Assembly (NCBI GenBank): GCA_015657535.1
Contig: JADHZB010000960.1
Span: 1-53,772, forward strand
Direction of reading: 5' to 3'
DNA from: Nephromyces sp. MM_2019
Lineage: Eukaryota > Apicomplexa > Aconoidasida > Nephromycida
Length of the DNA stretch: 53,772 bases
The translations under genes and the position numbers were made by a program. The notes beneath the pieces are model-generated. The model saw only the letters and a program-made list of their open reading frames with translations. It was not told the origin of the DNA and did not search any database. The first letter of the stretch is position 1; each line of letters begins with the position of its first letter. This document shows, piece after piece, positions 36,001 through 48,535 of this stretch.

Positions 36001-39000
36001 GAATTTACTGCCTACCCAAGATCTCTCATAAATTGCAAAGAAAGATCGTTTGCAAGTAAACTGGTGCCCTTGAAGTGGCTTGCCTCTTTGTGGTTTCGTT
36101 CTTGCTATTTATAGCTTCATGACTGCGCGAAAAATTGCTTTTTTCCTACTATTTTTCTTTCCATATGCTTCATAGAATGTTTCTTTGTCGATTCCACTGC
36201 TGGTAGGGATGATTTCAAATTAAAATCGTATTCATTCAAGTTTTCTCTGTTTTGAGAGCTGTGACTTTTTCTGTTTCATTTTAAAGCTTAATTTTTTTTT
36301 TTAATTTTCTGTGTGCCACTCTATTATAAAGGTTGTTTTAGCGTCTTTCTAATACCTTATAATCGTTTCAGGTGGCACTTTTGATGATTGCCAAGCTCTC
36401 GTTAAGTCTATCTTTAATTCTCCTTTGAAGAAGCAGCTTAACTTAAGAGCAGTTAATTCTATAAATTGGGCTCGTATACTTGCTCAAATGACGTACTTCA
36501 CGTACGCATCATTCCGAATTCTTGATATTTTGAAGGTTATATTGCATAATGTTGGATTTTTAGCACGTGAGATGCTTTTTTTTTATTGAAACAAGGGGTT
36601 TGGGCAGCTTTTCGCACACCTTGGATGCATCGCTGAAGGCTTTTTAAGAAAAATCTTTTAAAATTGATTTTTTTTTAAATTTGAGAAATCTTTGCTCACG
36701 TGTGCGAGTTTCCTATATATGCGTGTCGCTTTTGAAGCTTATGCTACTTTCATTGCTTAGGATTTTTTTTTGCGAAAATTGCCTCTTTTTATACCGAAAA
36801 GAAATATGAATATGCAGTATTTTGCTGATTTATTTTCACAGATTTTGGATGGAAATTTTTTTGCTCTTTTAAGCACACACTAGTCATTGCACGAACTTGA
36901 TTGTCATTAGAAAAAACTTCTGTTAGTGGCATTTCAATCAAAATATCAATATCCCCATTATCAATGTGTTTTTGTGAAAAAATAATGAGTTTTTTTGAAG
37001 GAACAGCTTTATTACTGAAATTTTTTTAGCAAGTCAAGGTTTTTCTTTGGTGCCTTTGCTGTATCATACTCGCACCACAGCTTACCTAATTTAAGATGGC
37101 GCTTAGACGAAAAAGCGATACCACAGCTTTTCGAATGTGTATATACACTCCCTCCGTTTATGACAAATTTACAAAATGCTGAATTAGAATATTTGTCTTT
37201 TTATTTATATCATCTAGCACCTGTCCTGTATAGTATTTATTATATATTCTCTAAGCAGGTCTTCTTCTAGACTTGATTAAAACAAGATTCTGGTAGCAAA
37301 TATATCGTATGCTCCCTGATGTTAAATTATGAGGTTATATATAGTTTGGTTATTTCGTCTGGGGGAGTTTGATTCTTTTTTTTCAGACTCTTGTGCACAA
37401 TATATCGCGCGGGGTGCTTCGTATAGCAGTGTTTCGTTCTTGTAATCCTGAGTGTGTGGATTTTGGGCGCCATGAAATCCGCTGCTTTAAGATTTTTGTT
37501 TATCTCTGCATATATGCTTGATGGTGTGCGCTTGAGTTGTATCTTATGGTGCTTTTCTACAGCTTCTTTTTGAGACTAAATGTGTTATTTTTGTGTATTT
37601 TCTTAATTGTAACTACTTAAGATTTCGTAGGTTATTTGATAGCTCAATTTCCGGATTGCGTATTTTTTTTACTACTTTCCCAAGCCTTTGCCTTGTTTAC
37701 TTTCTGCTTTTTTTAGATATCAAATGATGATTTCATCCTCTTAAACTCGTGTGTTGCAACGCGATTTTTCGGAGCTGCTAGTTCAACTTGTTTGCTCTTT
37801 ATAAGTGTTTTTGCTTTTCTTTTTGGATGGTGTTTCTGCTTGTGGATAAATTTTTTTTTGTCGCTGAATTCGTAAATCACAGCGAAGAAAATGTACTTTT
37901 TAGTTGCCTTGTTACTGCGCCGTTGATTTTGCTAATTTAGCAGGAGCTATAACTAGCAAATCTTAATGCCTTTACATGGGAAATTTGAAAAAAATAATTC
38001 GCTGCACACACAAGGGTTAGCTTCACTATACGTGGATATCATAATCTCCTACTCATTAATATAATCTTCTACTCACTCACACTGCCCTACTCACTCATAT
38101 AATCTCTTATTCGCTCAATAAATCTTCTACTCACTCACACTACCCTATTCACTGATATAATCTTCTACTCACTCACTCTATCCCTACTCCCTCATTTTCA
38201 ACCCCCTTATAATCCCCTGCTTAGAGCGGTTTACTTCTTATTGAAGGGACTCTGAACCAATTTGTCATCTTCTTGATCTTCAGATTTTTCCAAATCGCTC
38301 CTTTTCTGCCATCTCTTTAGAATCAAGCTATTGACCTGTTTTAGCTGCCTTATTTGTTGAATTTTTTAGACTTTAAAGAGTAGCCGCAGTTTCTACTGTA
38401 TTGAGTTAATTCGGGTATAGGCACTGCCAAATTTTCATCACTTTTTGTCTACTCAACCGTGAATGAATGCCCCAACTTATACGGCTGCCCCAATTATGAT
38501 ACTTTGACATTCTTGAACTTTTTTTTTTAGCATTTCATGTGGATTTTCCACTCTTTTATTCTACCAATCAGATTGAGGGAACGAGTTCAAAAGTTGATTT
38601 TTCAGTGCCAACTGGAAACTTTGGGAATATCTTGTCTGCTTTCTACGCCAGAAAGATTGGTGCACCGATAGGCGACTTGATAATCAGTAGCAACTCCAAC
38701 GATATACTTACTAGACTGCATTCTACTGGCAGTTATAAACTGGTCAGCAGCTCTTTTCTCATGCAAAGACAAGGGAGGAGTTTTCTCTTGATGTTTTTGG
38801 GGTAGCTTCGCCGAGCCAAGCATGAAGTGATGGCAATGAGTAGAACATACCTGTGTGTGGCAATTTTCATACTCGTAATGCACTTATTTGAGAAGTTTAT
38901 CAATGTTATGAAGCGTGCGTTTTATCGAAAATTAAGTTTCTAGCAGACTCCTGAATGCAGTTTTCAGTAGCTTGCAGCACAGAAAATACTCTTACTGAAT

Positions 39001-42000
39001 TTAATTGTAAAAGCAAGCTTTCCTCGCCTCATAATACGTTGAAATAATACGCTTTCTGACGTTTTCCAGGCGCCGTATCACTTAAGAAATGTTAGTTAGC
39101 TAATCTCTCGGTATACTGTTTTTTCCTGTAATGCTGAGCATGGATTTTTCTCTAATTGAAGATGTGTCTTTGCTGTATTCTGTCTAGGGAAATCGCTGCA
39201 GACAATTTGCGTCGCTAATTTCAATTTATCGGTGGTATATCACTAGCTAGATAGGATAAATTCAATAGCTATTTCTTGCCTAAAGACTATCTGCCCTGAA
39301 AATGCAACTCAAGCGTACAAGATATTAGACTGAGCTTATAAAATAATCAACGCATGGGAATAATGAGTTGATGATTTTTCCAGCTCAAAATACCTTCAAG
39401 AGTGAAGGGTAACACAGAGGATGCTTTTCCTCATTAACTTTGAGACGATAGCGTTTTTCGTGAAGGCAGATTGTAGTCGTCAATGTTGGGAATTTTTTGA
39501 TGTAGAGGCCTCTAAAACTCTCAGAATTAGGCACTGCTAACGATACTATTAACCTCGGTGTCTTACAATGATTGGTGCTCTGCTTGGTAAACGAGTTTTT
39601 AGCCTCAATCGCTGAAATTTAGCAAAAATTACGAACTGTTCCTCAAGTTTTGCCCAATTTCAGTGGTTATAGTGTAGATTGTGTGGTGTCACTTGCAGAA
39701 AAGAGGGAACGTTTCCAGTTAGCTGAGCTATGACTCCATTTAGACTACCTCTGTACCATGCTCCTAGCCTGAAGGGTGATTTTTTATAGGAACTTTACAA
39801 CTTTGCTCTTCTTTAAACGTGATGAAAGAATGAAAAAAATTCCTGAATTTTAAGGCTAGAACTAGGATTACATTCATTTTCAGGATACCTACCAATTTTT
39901 CCATTTGTAGCATCAGAATGTAGTTAAAAATCTAGCGGGGGGGTATATGGGGTGATTTGATTTTACCAATTTAGTGCTATTATGGTGCAGGAACTAAAGT
40001 CTTGCTTGTTCAGGAAGAAGGGATTCTAGTTTTTTTTTAACTATCCTTGAGAGTATCATACATTTGAAAGAAGCTGAATCACTAGCATTCGCACACACAG
40101 TTGATAGAAGCTGAATCAATAGCATTCACACACACACACACACACAGTTACTAGAAGCTGAATCATAGCCGTTTTATTGATTTCGTCCTGCGTCTCACAC
40201 CCAAGAGTGCTGGCAGCGATATATATATTTTTTATTTTTTTTGCTAAGCTATGAGTGTCAAGATACATTTAATAGCTTATAGTTTCTCTGTATAATGCTG
40301 ATGTATAGTAAATGCGCTTTTGAGTTTTACTTCTAGGAACCAGTTGATCCTACGATTAGTCCCTCTATGGATATTCAAGTTTCGTCTAACTTTGAGCGAT
40401 TCATGTACGAATTGTGTTCGAATGATAGTGATACTGTAAGAAGCGCTTTCCAACAGCTGAGCCAGCAGGGAAAATTCGACTTAGATACCGATTTGCAGGG
40501 CCATTTTAAATCAGGTTGCTTATCTAAAGGCTAAATGTGTGCAATTTTGTTCATTTTCCATAGTTGCCGTATATTGGGGGATAGTATTAGAACCTGCTTG
40601 TATGTGTGGTTTTGAGGAGTCTTTAGATAAATTGTTTAATCCTTTTTTAGTAGCTGCAGCAATTAAAATTTTCATAATTTGATTATCTTCCGGCCGCTGA
40701 TCAAAATTTACCTGTCGCAGTGGATATTTTGCCCCCTGAATCAAGGAGGCTCTGAACAAGCTTATAACTGTAATGTTTTGTACTTTCTTTCATGAATAGT
40801 GATAAGCTCATCGTCATATGCCCAAGTTTCTCCAGAGAGAAAAAGAACTTGTCAGTATCATATTAGGTAATAATAAACGACAGTGTACATACACCCACCA
40901 TCAAGCAAAGCTTTGATAGTCAGCAATCATAAGAACAGTTTTTTCAAAGAAAATTAATTTATTGTCAAATCTCTCTTGCTTGAGATTTTTTTTCTCTCTT
41001 TAAGTTCTTCTATAGCCATTATATCTTCTCTAGAATTTTTTTTTGTATTGAATAAGTTACCGTGGCGACAGTAGGCATCTTTAGGGTAGCCGGGTTTCAC
41101 CACTTTTAGCATCGCAAATTTTACATTATGGGGATTCTCAGCAGTGTTTGTTGGAGTTTTTGTTGGTACCGCAGTGGGGGGGGATAGTTCACGTTGGGTA
41201 GTAGTGTATGATATTATCTTTTTCGCTTTCATATTTCACTGCTAATCATGATATTATTACTGCATAATTCTAGGCAGGCTGCATCTACCTGAAAACCAGT
41301 GGAACCTGCCACTATTTCTCATTTGAGAAGCAATGTAACTATTGGAATTTTTCTGGTTGCTGTTATTCTATCTCTGTTTTGGTAGCTTGTAGCCTTGTAC
41401 TTAATTTTTTTGCTCGATATCTCACTCTTTTAGAATATCGCGATTCTACTATACTAAAGATGCTGATTTTAATGGTTTGTTTAGGAAAAAGCGTTGTTTC
41501 GTAGCGAATTTTCTTTTTTTAACTGAAAAACCCTATTTTTCCCGACATTAAGAATAGAATTTTATCTCTTTTTTGATGTGTTATTTATTTTACGGGCTGA
41601 TAAGCTAATATTTGTTCTATCCGGTTCATAAAGTGTGTCTTTATGTTTCGTGTCAGCGGGAGCTTATTAACCAACTTTTTCTGCTTATCACGAGAGCAAT
41701 TATTTTCTAAAGTACGGGATTTTTACGTAGTAATAATCAAGAGGAAGGCTTCGGCTGTTGTTTTTGTTGATGAGTTTGGTAGAGTGTGATATCAGCGATT
41801 TTGCTGATAAGCTGGGGACCAGGTTGGTAGAATATCATGTCATCAAGCATGGCAATGTATTTACATGTTTTATCTGTCTCCTTTCCTCAAGCTTTTGTTG
41901 AGCTTAATGATTGAATTTTTTTTCATTATATAACTTGATAAGCCTGCTAATTCTTTTTCGCTAGAATTCTATGCATTCTCTGCGAATGAAGAGGAGACAA

Positions 42001-43418
42001 AGAAGCTTATAAAGGAGGTTTACTATTCCGATCAGGCCATGATACTGGATCCTCACACCGGTTAGTTATGTGCCTGCCTTCTGGTGTATCATCTGCTAAT
42101 GCTATAACAAGAGAGTTTTAGCTATACTTTGCCACTTGAGATTATCAGGGTAATGATTTTTCCTGCATAATTTAAGCTTCAAGTGCACCTTTTCTGGTGT
42201 TCTATCCCTTTAATTTTGTGTTTAAAATGTGTTTCCTGGCGCCAAGTTTTTGTTCTGCATCGTTCTACATGCTTTTTTCAAGCTGAATACATGCTCCCGT
42301 ATCTGCTTGAACTTGATGTGATAGTCTTCAAAATTTATCTGCAGATACGAAAAGTGCGATATAAAGTTTTCGATAATGCTGCGATTGCAGTTACTTGACT
42401 GTTTTAAAGTTTGCTTTCGATTTTCTTTGTTTTTCCATTTCCAACGAGACATCGTTTAAACTTTGAGTATATCTCATACCACTCTTAAAACTGTGTCATC
42501 TTCATATGTTTTAGGACCTGTAGCTATGATCTTGCCTTGCTTAGAAGCATATGATAAAGCTGAATTTAGAAATAAAATTTAAGCATATAACTCATGATCT
42601 AGTCAAGTTTTCGCCGGGGTTAAGTGTTTTTTTTCTTTTTCTTGTAGCTGTTGGAGTAGTTTGCGCCAGAAAATTCCTAAATTTACCTAGAAAAGCGACA
42701 GGCGTTGCTTGTGTGTGTGTGGCAACCGCTCACTTTGGAAAATTCTACGAGAGCCTGAAGAAGTTACTACCCCAAGATGCTGTTGAAGATAGAATTCCTG
42801 AGCAAGTAAGTAACGAATATTCCTGCATTTTTGGTATATTCATGAACCCAAAGCATGCATGCCTGATATTTCTGCATAAACTGTTTTGAAGTGGCCCAGT
42901 CAGTTTTCTAAATTGGATTTTTTCCCTCCATTCAGCATTTTTGCTTGCTGCATATATATTGAATTTGATGCCACAAAGCTTATACTGCATATTATGATTT
43001 TTTTTCAATTTTGTTGCTCTTCTCTCATCCTGAATTGCTGTGGAATGGTGCTAAAGTGATATCTCCTTCTCATAATAGTTTTAGAACCTTTACGCTGACT
43101 ATTTTTTTTCTATTCTGATGTGTGTGTATGTCGCTAGTGATGCTGCACATGTGTGTGCGTTGATCTCTGATATATTAGTATAAACTGGTGTTTTTTCTTA
43201 CTGCAATTTTGCCGCGTGGTGAGTTTTCGTAATCCAAATTTGTTGCTCAAAATGCATCACCTACTAATTTCCAGTTTGCAACTTCTTTCTGTGCATTCTT
43301 GTAGCTAAAATCGCTGTTTGGCCTTCCAAAAAGATTCGATGTCTTGACGAATGATCTCGAAAGCTTTAAACGCTATCTTGCAGACAAGTTTTCACGTATT
43401 CCCGGTGAAGCTAGTTAG
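33016..43418 (+). CDS. Threonine synthase, fungal/bacterial class, ten exons
   Basis: Converts O-phosphohomoserine and water to threonine and phosphate with pyridoxal phosphate, the last step of threonine synthesis. Exons: 33016-33155, 33893-34113, 34685-34795, 35286-35408, 36372-36535, 38572-38742, 40337-40514, 41965-42060, 42648-42805, 43305-43418. All phases agree and give 491 residues, close to the yeast enzyme. The N-terminal domain opens MKYRSTRGEIGGLTFSEAV. The PLP lysine is Lys113 in FHGPTFAFKDVALQF. Other family hallmarks follow in order: LGATSGDTGSAAI, QELQMTTVP, AVNSINWARILAQMTY, VPTGNFGNIL, SPSMDIQVSSNFER and ILDPHTAVGV. It differs from the AdoMet-regulated plant type in these motifs and in its order of domains, and the kept PTGNFG and active-site motifs separate it from animal threonine synthase-like proteins. 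The frame is open upstream of the chosen Met, so a targeting leader may be encoded by an earlier exon (see 32754-32799). An out-of-frame ATG lies at 32997. Confidence 0.95.
35109..35181 (+). repeat. Three tandem copies of a 25-bp unit in a threonine synthase intron
   Basis: Copies start at 35109, 35134 and 35159; each begins GTGAGA and ends with CACGTTTATA or a close variant, with a CTCTC or CTCCC core. The intron is 34796-35285. Each copy starts with a donor-like GTGAGA. No function is evident. Confidence 0.7.
38041..38197 (+). repeat. Pyrimidine-rich tandem repeat with ACTCACTCA core in an intron
   Basis: The phrase ATCTTCTACTCACTCACACT recurs, separated by variants of CCCTACTCACTCATATAATC, for about 155 bp within threonine synthase intron 36536-38571. 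The units are imperfect, pointing to a decaying minisatellite. Confidence 0.65.
40069..40169 (+). repeat. Three copies of AGAAGCTGAATCA with CA dinucleotide runs
   Basis: The 13-mer recurs three times, each followed by a variant of TAGCATTC and CACACA runs; the second spacer holds a (CA)n run of about 20 bases. It lies in threonine synthase intron 38743-40336. Confidence 0.65.
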
Positions 43419-45897
43419 GATTGCATATATGAACACTCAGAGGTAACACGGGCGTGGATTTTCCCCAAAGGATATTTTGGCCGTTTCATGTACGATTATG
43501 CCACAATTTTATTTCTCTTGAACTGAGCACCGTTTCAGCCTTTGAAGAGAATTTTATAGTGATGGAACCATCGCCTCATTGAAGAGGAAATAATTTTGTC
43601 ATTACTGCTTGATTTGCTATTCCATCTTCTTCACAATCACGATGCAGCATAATTAATCCCCTTTTTTTATTGAATTTACTGATCAGTTGACTGAAAAATC
43701 GATAAACCACCTGTGCTATACAAAGGGATACTGATCTCTAAGTGAAATTTTTGAGCGGTCTAATCTAAAGCCTATTGAATTACGGTCACTCAGAGTTAGT
43801 TTTAAGCTATTGTTCTCATAATTTTTTTGTGGAAGTTGAATTAAAACGTCGGTAATTACCAATGAGGTTTTGAACTGGAGCGTACGCTAGAGTGATATCT
43901 CAAATTTTTAGTGAGTTACCATTACATAGTACTATCTCTTACATCACGTTTACGCGGAACTCCTTCAGTTTGCAATAATATTTTTGCTAAGTATTCCACA
44001 AACCGCGATATTCATCAAGAATTTTTGGGCATCATTACTTACACGAGTTCGCACCATGTTGATAGCTTTTTTTGTTCTGGGAATGGGACCACCAAGTTAT
44101 CCTTTTACTCGGGGAGAACGTGCTAAATATTATAGTTATTTGTATTTTCAAATTGAGAGGTGCTTTTGAAATTACAATGAAGCGTGTTCTGCCTTTACCA
44201 TAAAATAAGTGGAATAAAAGGGAAAACTCTCTTTATGTTGATTGCCTTGTGGAAATATGGTGATATAACAAAGGCTTAAGTAAATTGAGTCATAGTGATG
44301 CTATTTCTCCCCGCTTCATCCACTATTCAACGCTTTTTCCTTTGATATTGCTTGGTTTTCACTCGTATAAGAGATGTTGAAGAAATGGAATTGTTGGTGC
44401 GGTAGAGACTCCATTGATGAGCGCTAACTAAATGTCTTGGATCTCATAGTCCTGGAGCTCTAATTACGAGTAGTGCACTAGATTTTGCAATTATGAATGA
44501 AATGGAATTATGCAGTGGTAAAGGTTAAGCACCTAGAAGTATGACAAAAGCTACTCCCTTATCTTAATGATGATCCTTTCCTAGTTAGGGTTTCATTGGT
44601 TGCCATAGGCTTTTCCTGGTAGATTTGAATTAGCGAAGCTAATTAAGTTTGGAAACGTACTGGTCCCTTGAAAGTTATGCCAGTACTTCCTATTTGTGGC
44701 ATTTGTTTTCACCTTTGGGCTGCTTTTGCAGCTTTTACTTCTATCCCTTTGAATAATTGAAGCAACGATATTAACAGAATTTATAGGCTTTGGAGAGTTC
44801 AAAAAATACTTTTATGTAGTCCCGCAAAAATTGATAGGGGCCAGGCATACGCATAAGTGAGCCCGTCTCTGACGCTGTCATCTTTTAGTACAGAATTATC
44901 AACTGTATCTGCTCCCTTGAGCGTAGAGGCACTGCGAATACTTATTTTTAGAGGATATAGGTGGCTCACATGTTTATTGTGAGTTAGGAAGCACAGTACT
45001 TCCGCACGAACAATTAAATTGCTCTACTCCCGGATAGCAGCTTCCTTGCAGAAACAAGGAATTTCGCTCGAGGTACTATTTTCCGTTTGAAAAATTTTAT
45101 GTGAAAAACTACTGCCGCTAGCTGTACGGAGCTCTTTTGTGCCATCCGTGGTTTTTAGCCATAAAACAGACATTTCTTCCCTAATATGAGCAATGCTTCG
45201 GCATATTACCAGTAAGAACATTGTTGCATGCGATTGTTTATATATACAATTCATTGTTGCTATATTTTGCGAGCAATCAAATACTCTTAATTGAGCGTTA
45301 GGCGCTAATATACAGGGAAGTCGATGAAACGACTGAATTATATTATTTTCGAGCAATGGCCGTGTCCATGAACGGTGCTAACGTCGCGTGTGATATACCA
45401 GTACCAGCGACCCAAAAAGCTTAAAACACCAAAGGCCTTCGTACTCACTCGTGTACCATCCATATTAGTTCGCCCAAATGCAAGGCTCGATAAAACTGCC
45501 GGGTTTCATTCTGTGGAGTTTCCTCAAAACCAGGAAAACAATACAGAAAAATATGGACGCAGGACTTTCATTTAAATGTATGAATTGTCACACCAATACA
45601 GTTAGTTTAAGAGGGAATTTTAGGCTAGTCTCGAATGAGGTTATGATTCTCGTGTGAGAATGGAAGCCATGAGTGAGTTATGAATGGGGAGCAATTATCA
45701 AGAGTATGTACTAAAATTCGTATATTTATAATGAGTCCGATTGAAACCTCTCAGGGTTTGCCAGTTACAAGGATTCGTGCAGGTAGAATACTCTTCGTGC
45801 GAAAAGGTGGTAACCCTGCTGTAAGTGCTAATCTAAAGTTCGCTCTTGTAAAGGCCTCGCTAAGCAACACTTTTAATGCCGTATCTGCGGTGCAATT
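43419..45897. other. Intergenic stretch between convergent genes
   Basis: It lies between the threonine synthase stop codon and the inferred stop of the minus-strand membrane-protein gene, so both 3' ends face it. Open frames of 60-110 codons on both strands (for example 45024-45356 minus, 45375-45575 and 45680-45901 plus) have no recognisable motif. Confidence 0.35.
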
Positions 45898-46944
45898 TTA
45901 ATTGCCCCGCTCTTCCCTGTTACTGCTTGAGAGAAGGCAACGTTTTGTTAGCCTCCGCTAATTACTTCCTACAGTACTTACTTAGAAGCTTCAAATAGTA
46001 ACGCATAGTAAAAAAAGTCAATATCATCTTGTCAATCAGTTAATTTACGCTTACTAATAGCCATACAGCACTCGCTAGAATAAAGTGGAAAACCTTTGTC
46101 ATTGCCTTGTCGCTGGGCAAACTTTGCAATGCTGCAGCCATTTTCCAAACATAAGAGGGTTGCGTGCACATGTAGACAAGAGCGCTACCTCTCAGGTTGT
46201 GGTAGCCAAACAAGGCGTATATAGAAAGAATGGTGGATAATACCACAAGCATCAAGAAAAAGCAGTGATCATACTCGCGTTTGCAAAAAATGGCAATCTA
46301 TTACAAGGTTTTTTATTAGATCTTACTCCAAAGCTATTCGTTCACTCTGAAGCTTAAAACTAAGAAATGACGAGAGTCGGTAATTATAGGCACGTGCACT
46401 GTAAACAATAAAAAATTCAGATTGCATTAGCTTACAATTTAATATTATTTCAATGTAAAGTGAAAGCCCCATAAAGAGTAGGGCCTGCATAGAAATATAT
46501 CTTTTTCAGCGGTATTTATTATGTTACCTTTCCTAGATTACTCGGAATAATTTTCCGTAGCAACCCTTTCTTCATGTGGCGCTGCATAAAACTAACCAAT
46601 TAATGCTCTCTTAATGATTACCGTCACTTTGTAGCAGATAAAGCATTTCATCGCCACCATGCTAAACCTAGAATAGCCTACCTTTTTACCAAAGTATTCT
46701 CCAGTTGAAAAAAAAATATACTGGTGGCAGGAGAGGAGTCCTAAATCATTCAAAAATAAAAAAGGATATCTCAGTAGTAATAGTCTCCGGCTTATCGACA
46801 AAGCATGATCACACAAAAACCTTGGAATTTCATTATCAGTAGCAGCCTACAGTAAAAGAATATGGTAGAGCGTATTAAATCGCATCTCCCGCTCCATAAT
46901 AACTTATTCTCCAACTGGTATGTGCTCCTTTCATGTGTCTCCAT
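45898..46944 (-). CDS. Probable small multi-pass membrane protein with seven short introns, TLC-like
   Basis: On the minus strand eight exons can be chained in phase: 46944-46916, 46846-46821, 46740-46622, 46581-46528, 46484-46436, 46398-46346, 46297-46055 and 45957-45898, giving 210 residues. Introns are only about 37-97 nt and most have good donors (GTAAGC twice, GTAACA, GTAATC). The best exon (46297-46055, 81 codons) encodes hydrophobic segments around CFFLMLVVLSTILSIYALFG and VFHFILASAVWLL; an earlier exon adds ALLFMGLSLYIEIIL. The order of a YDH motif, two membrane spans, TQPSYVWKMAAAL and a last span ending in RRL resembles the C-terminal part of TLC-domain proteins (the TRAM/LAG1/CLN8 membrane family), but similarity is weak and by eye. 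A function in ER lipid metabolism would follow only if that is right. The last exon is uncertain: other acceptors nearby would give different short tails. Confidence 0.45.
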
Positions 46945-47657
46945 TCCGCTATAAGGCGTATTTTTGGTATAAAATAGCTGAGAAGTTCTTAGAACTCAAA
47001 GAGCTGCTTCATTTGGAAGACATGAACAAGTGCTATCGGCACGATTAGAGGATATAAAAACTGTTTTTGTTTTATAATAAGGATCTAGAAGAAACATTTA
47101 GCAGGGATGCGTTATCAAAATATTTCTTCAAAAATAGACACTTTCTTTTATTCCAACATCTTTTATAGCTTTATCTATAAAACTAGTATCTTTCTGCTTT
47201 GCTTAGTGACTTTCATACACAGCGTCAAGCAATCGATGGAAGCTAAAAGTGGGCACACAGCAAGTAATGTGATACAACAATAATGCTTTTAAATTCTGCT
47301 TTAAAAAACAAAGGAAATTTTCACATATGAACTAGCTGTGCCATACAAAACTCCTGAAAAACTGCTTCTTGGCTCCATAGATTCTCCAAAACGTAAGGTA
47401 AGTCGTATATTAGTGTTAATCTACAGGTTCCCTAGGTAAACTTCTATATTCAATGGGAAAAGTAGTAATTTAGGGCTTTATTGCTATCAGCTACTTACAT
47501 AAATCATTGCTGTGTGTTACAAGATTGCATGCTATTAATCAAATGAAACAATTCCCATTTCATAATTTAAGGCAGTTTTCTTCGTTTCAAAGCATGACTA
47601 GGGTCGTGACATCGAAAGAAGCTTAGAGAGAAGAAAGGCACACATCAACTTTCACAC
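46945..47657. other. Intergenic stretch, no feature seen
   Basis: This lies upstream of the minus-strand membrane-protein gene and should hold its promoter and perhaps further 5' exons. No open frame or repeat stands out. Confidence 0.35.
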
Positions 47658-47949
47658 AGTCTAAGGGTGAGTATTTATGAAGCAGAAGATCACGGCTTTT
47701 GTAGAGATACCCCCAAGTAACGTAATAGCAGGGTTTCCAGCTTACCCTCCTAACGGAAGATCAGGAGGAAGAAGCACTCTAGGCACATGACACAAACAGC
47801 CCAGAAATATACTTGTAATGTGCCTAGACTGAGTCTTCCTCCTGATCTTCCATTATGGATAGTATGCTGGAAACCCTGCTATTACGTTACTTTTGCATGT
47901 CTCTATAAAAGATGTGATCATCTGCTTCATACATACTCACTCTTAGACT
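47658..47949. repeat. Long inverted repeat: about 131-bp arms and a 29-bp loop
   Basis: Left arm 47658-47788 and right arm 47818-47949 are near reverse complements. The outermost pairing is GTCTAAG with CTTAGAC, the innermost AGGCACAT with ATGTGCCT. Inside the arms one block of about 27 bp (containing GTAACGTAATAGCAGGG) and one of 18 bp (GGAAGATCAGGAGGAAGA) pair without a mismatch, separated by mismatched bulges. A transcript from either strand would fold into a long hairpin of the size of a plant- or alga-type microRNA precursor; as DNA it could be a foldback transposable element. I see no clear target-site duplication at the ends and no coding potential. Confidence 0.85.
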
Positions 47950-48411
47950 AGCAATGGGGCCGTACTAGACATACAGAGTAAGCCTTACGCTGCGAGGCCT
48001 TCATTACAAAAAAATTCATCACCTCAAGCCCAGTAGTTGCATAGCTTCCCTTAGGCACAACTCCTGAGTAGATGAGGTCGTGCAATAGCATAAGGACATC
48101 TTCACATTGCCTGTAACATTGGGTCCTTGCTCTAGCTTTATATTAAATAGAGCTATTTGACTAGCATAGATATTATTCTAGAAGCATGTCTTCGTACGTT
48201 AGTTAGAGCATAGAAGGGAAGCACACGGCAAGTTAAATTATTTCGCTATCTTTGCCCAAAATCGGTACATTGTATGTCGGAATACCTCGAATTTCCATGT
48301 GTTCCAATGGAAGAAATCAACTATATGTGTGTCTCGATGCCTCAATTCACAAGAGCATCTCTGCATATTAAAAAGCTACCTCCACATCGTCTATATGGAA
48401 AATTGTGTGTC

Positions 48412-48526
48412 GTGAGATGTAGGGTTCGTAGAAGATGATTAAATTCTGCTCCTAATGCATATCAATGGTATCAACCACCAGTGAGATGGACACTTCCTAG
48501 AAGATGATGAAGTTGTGCTCATAATC
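48412..48526 (+). repeat. Imperfect tandem duplication with a 69-bp period
   Basis: The block starting GTGAGATG at 48412 and continuing through TAGAAGATGAT and TTGTGCTC- or TTCTGCTC-like sequence recurs at 48481, offset by 69 bp, with about 45 bp aligned and several mismatches. It ends about ten bases before the start codon of the downstream frame and may lie in its promoter or 5' UTR. Confidence 0.55.
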
Positions 48527-48535
48527 CCTTAAAAT

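Noticed and set aside
38602..38883. 93-codon minus-strand frame over a threonine synthase exon
   Set aside because: It is a shadow of the coding exon on the opposite strand.
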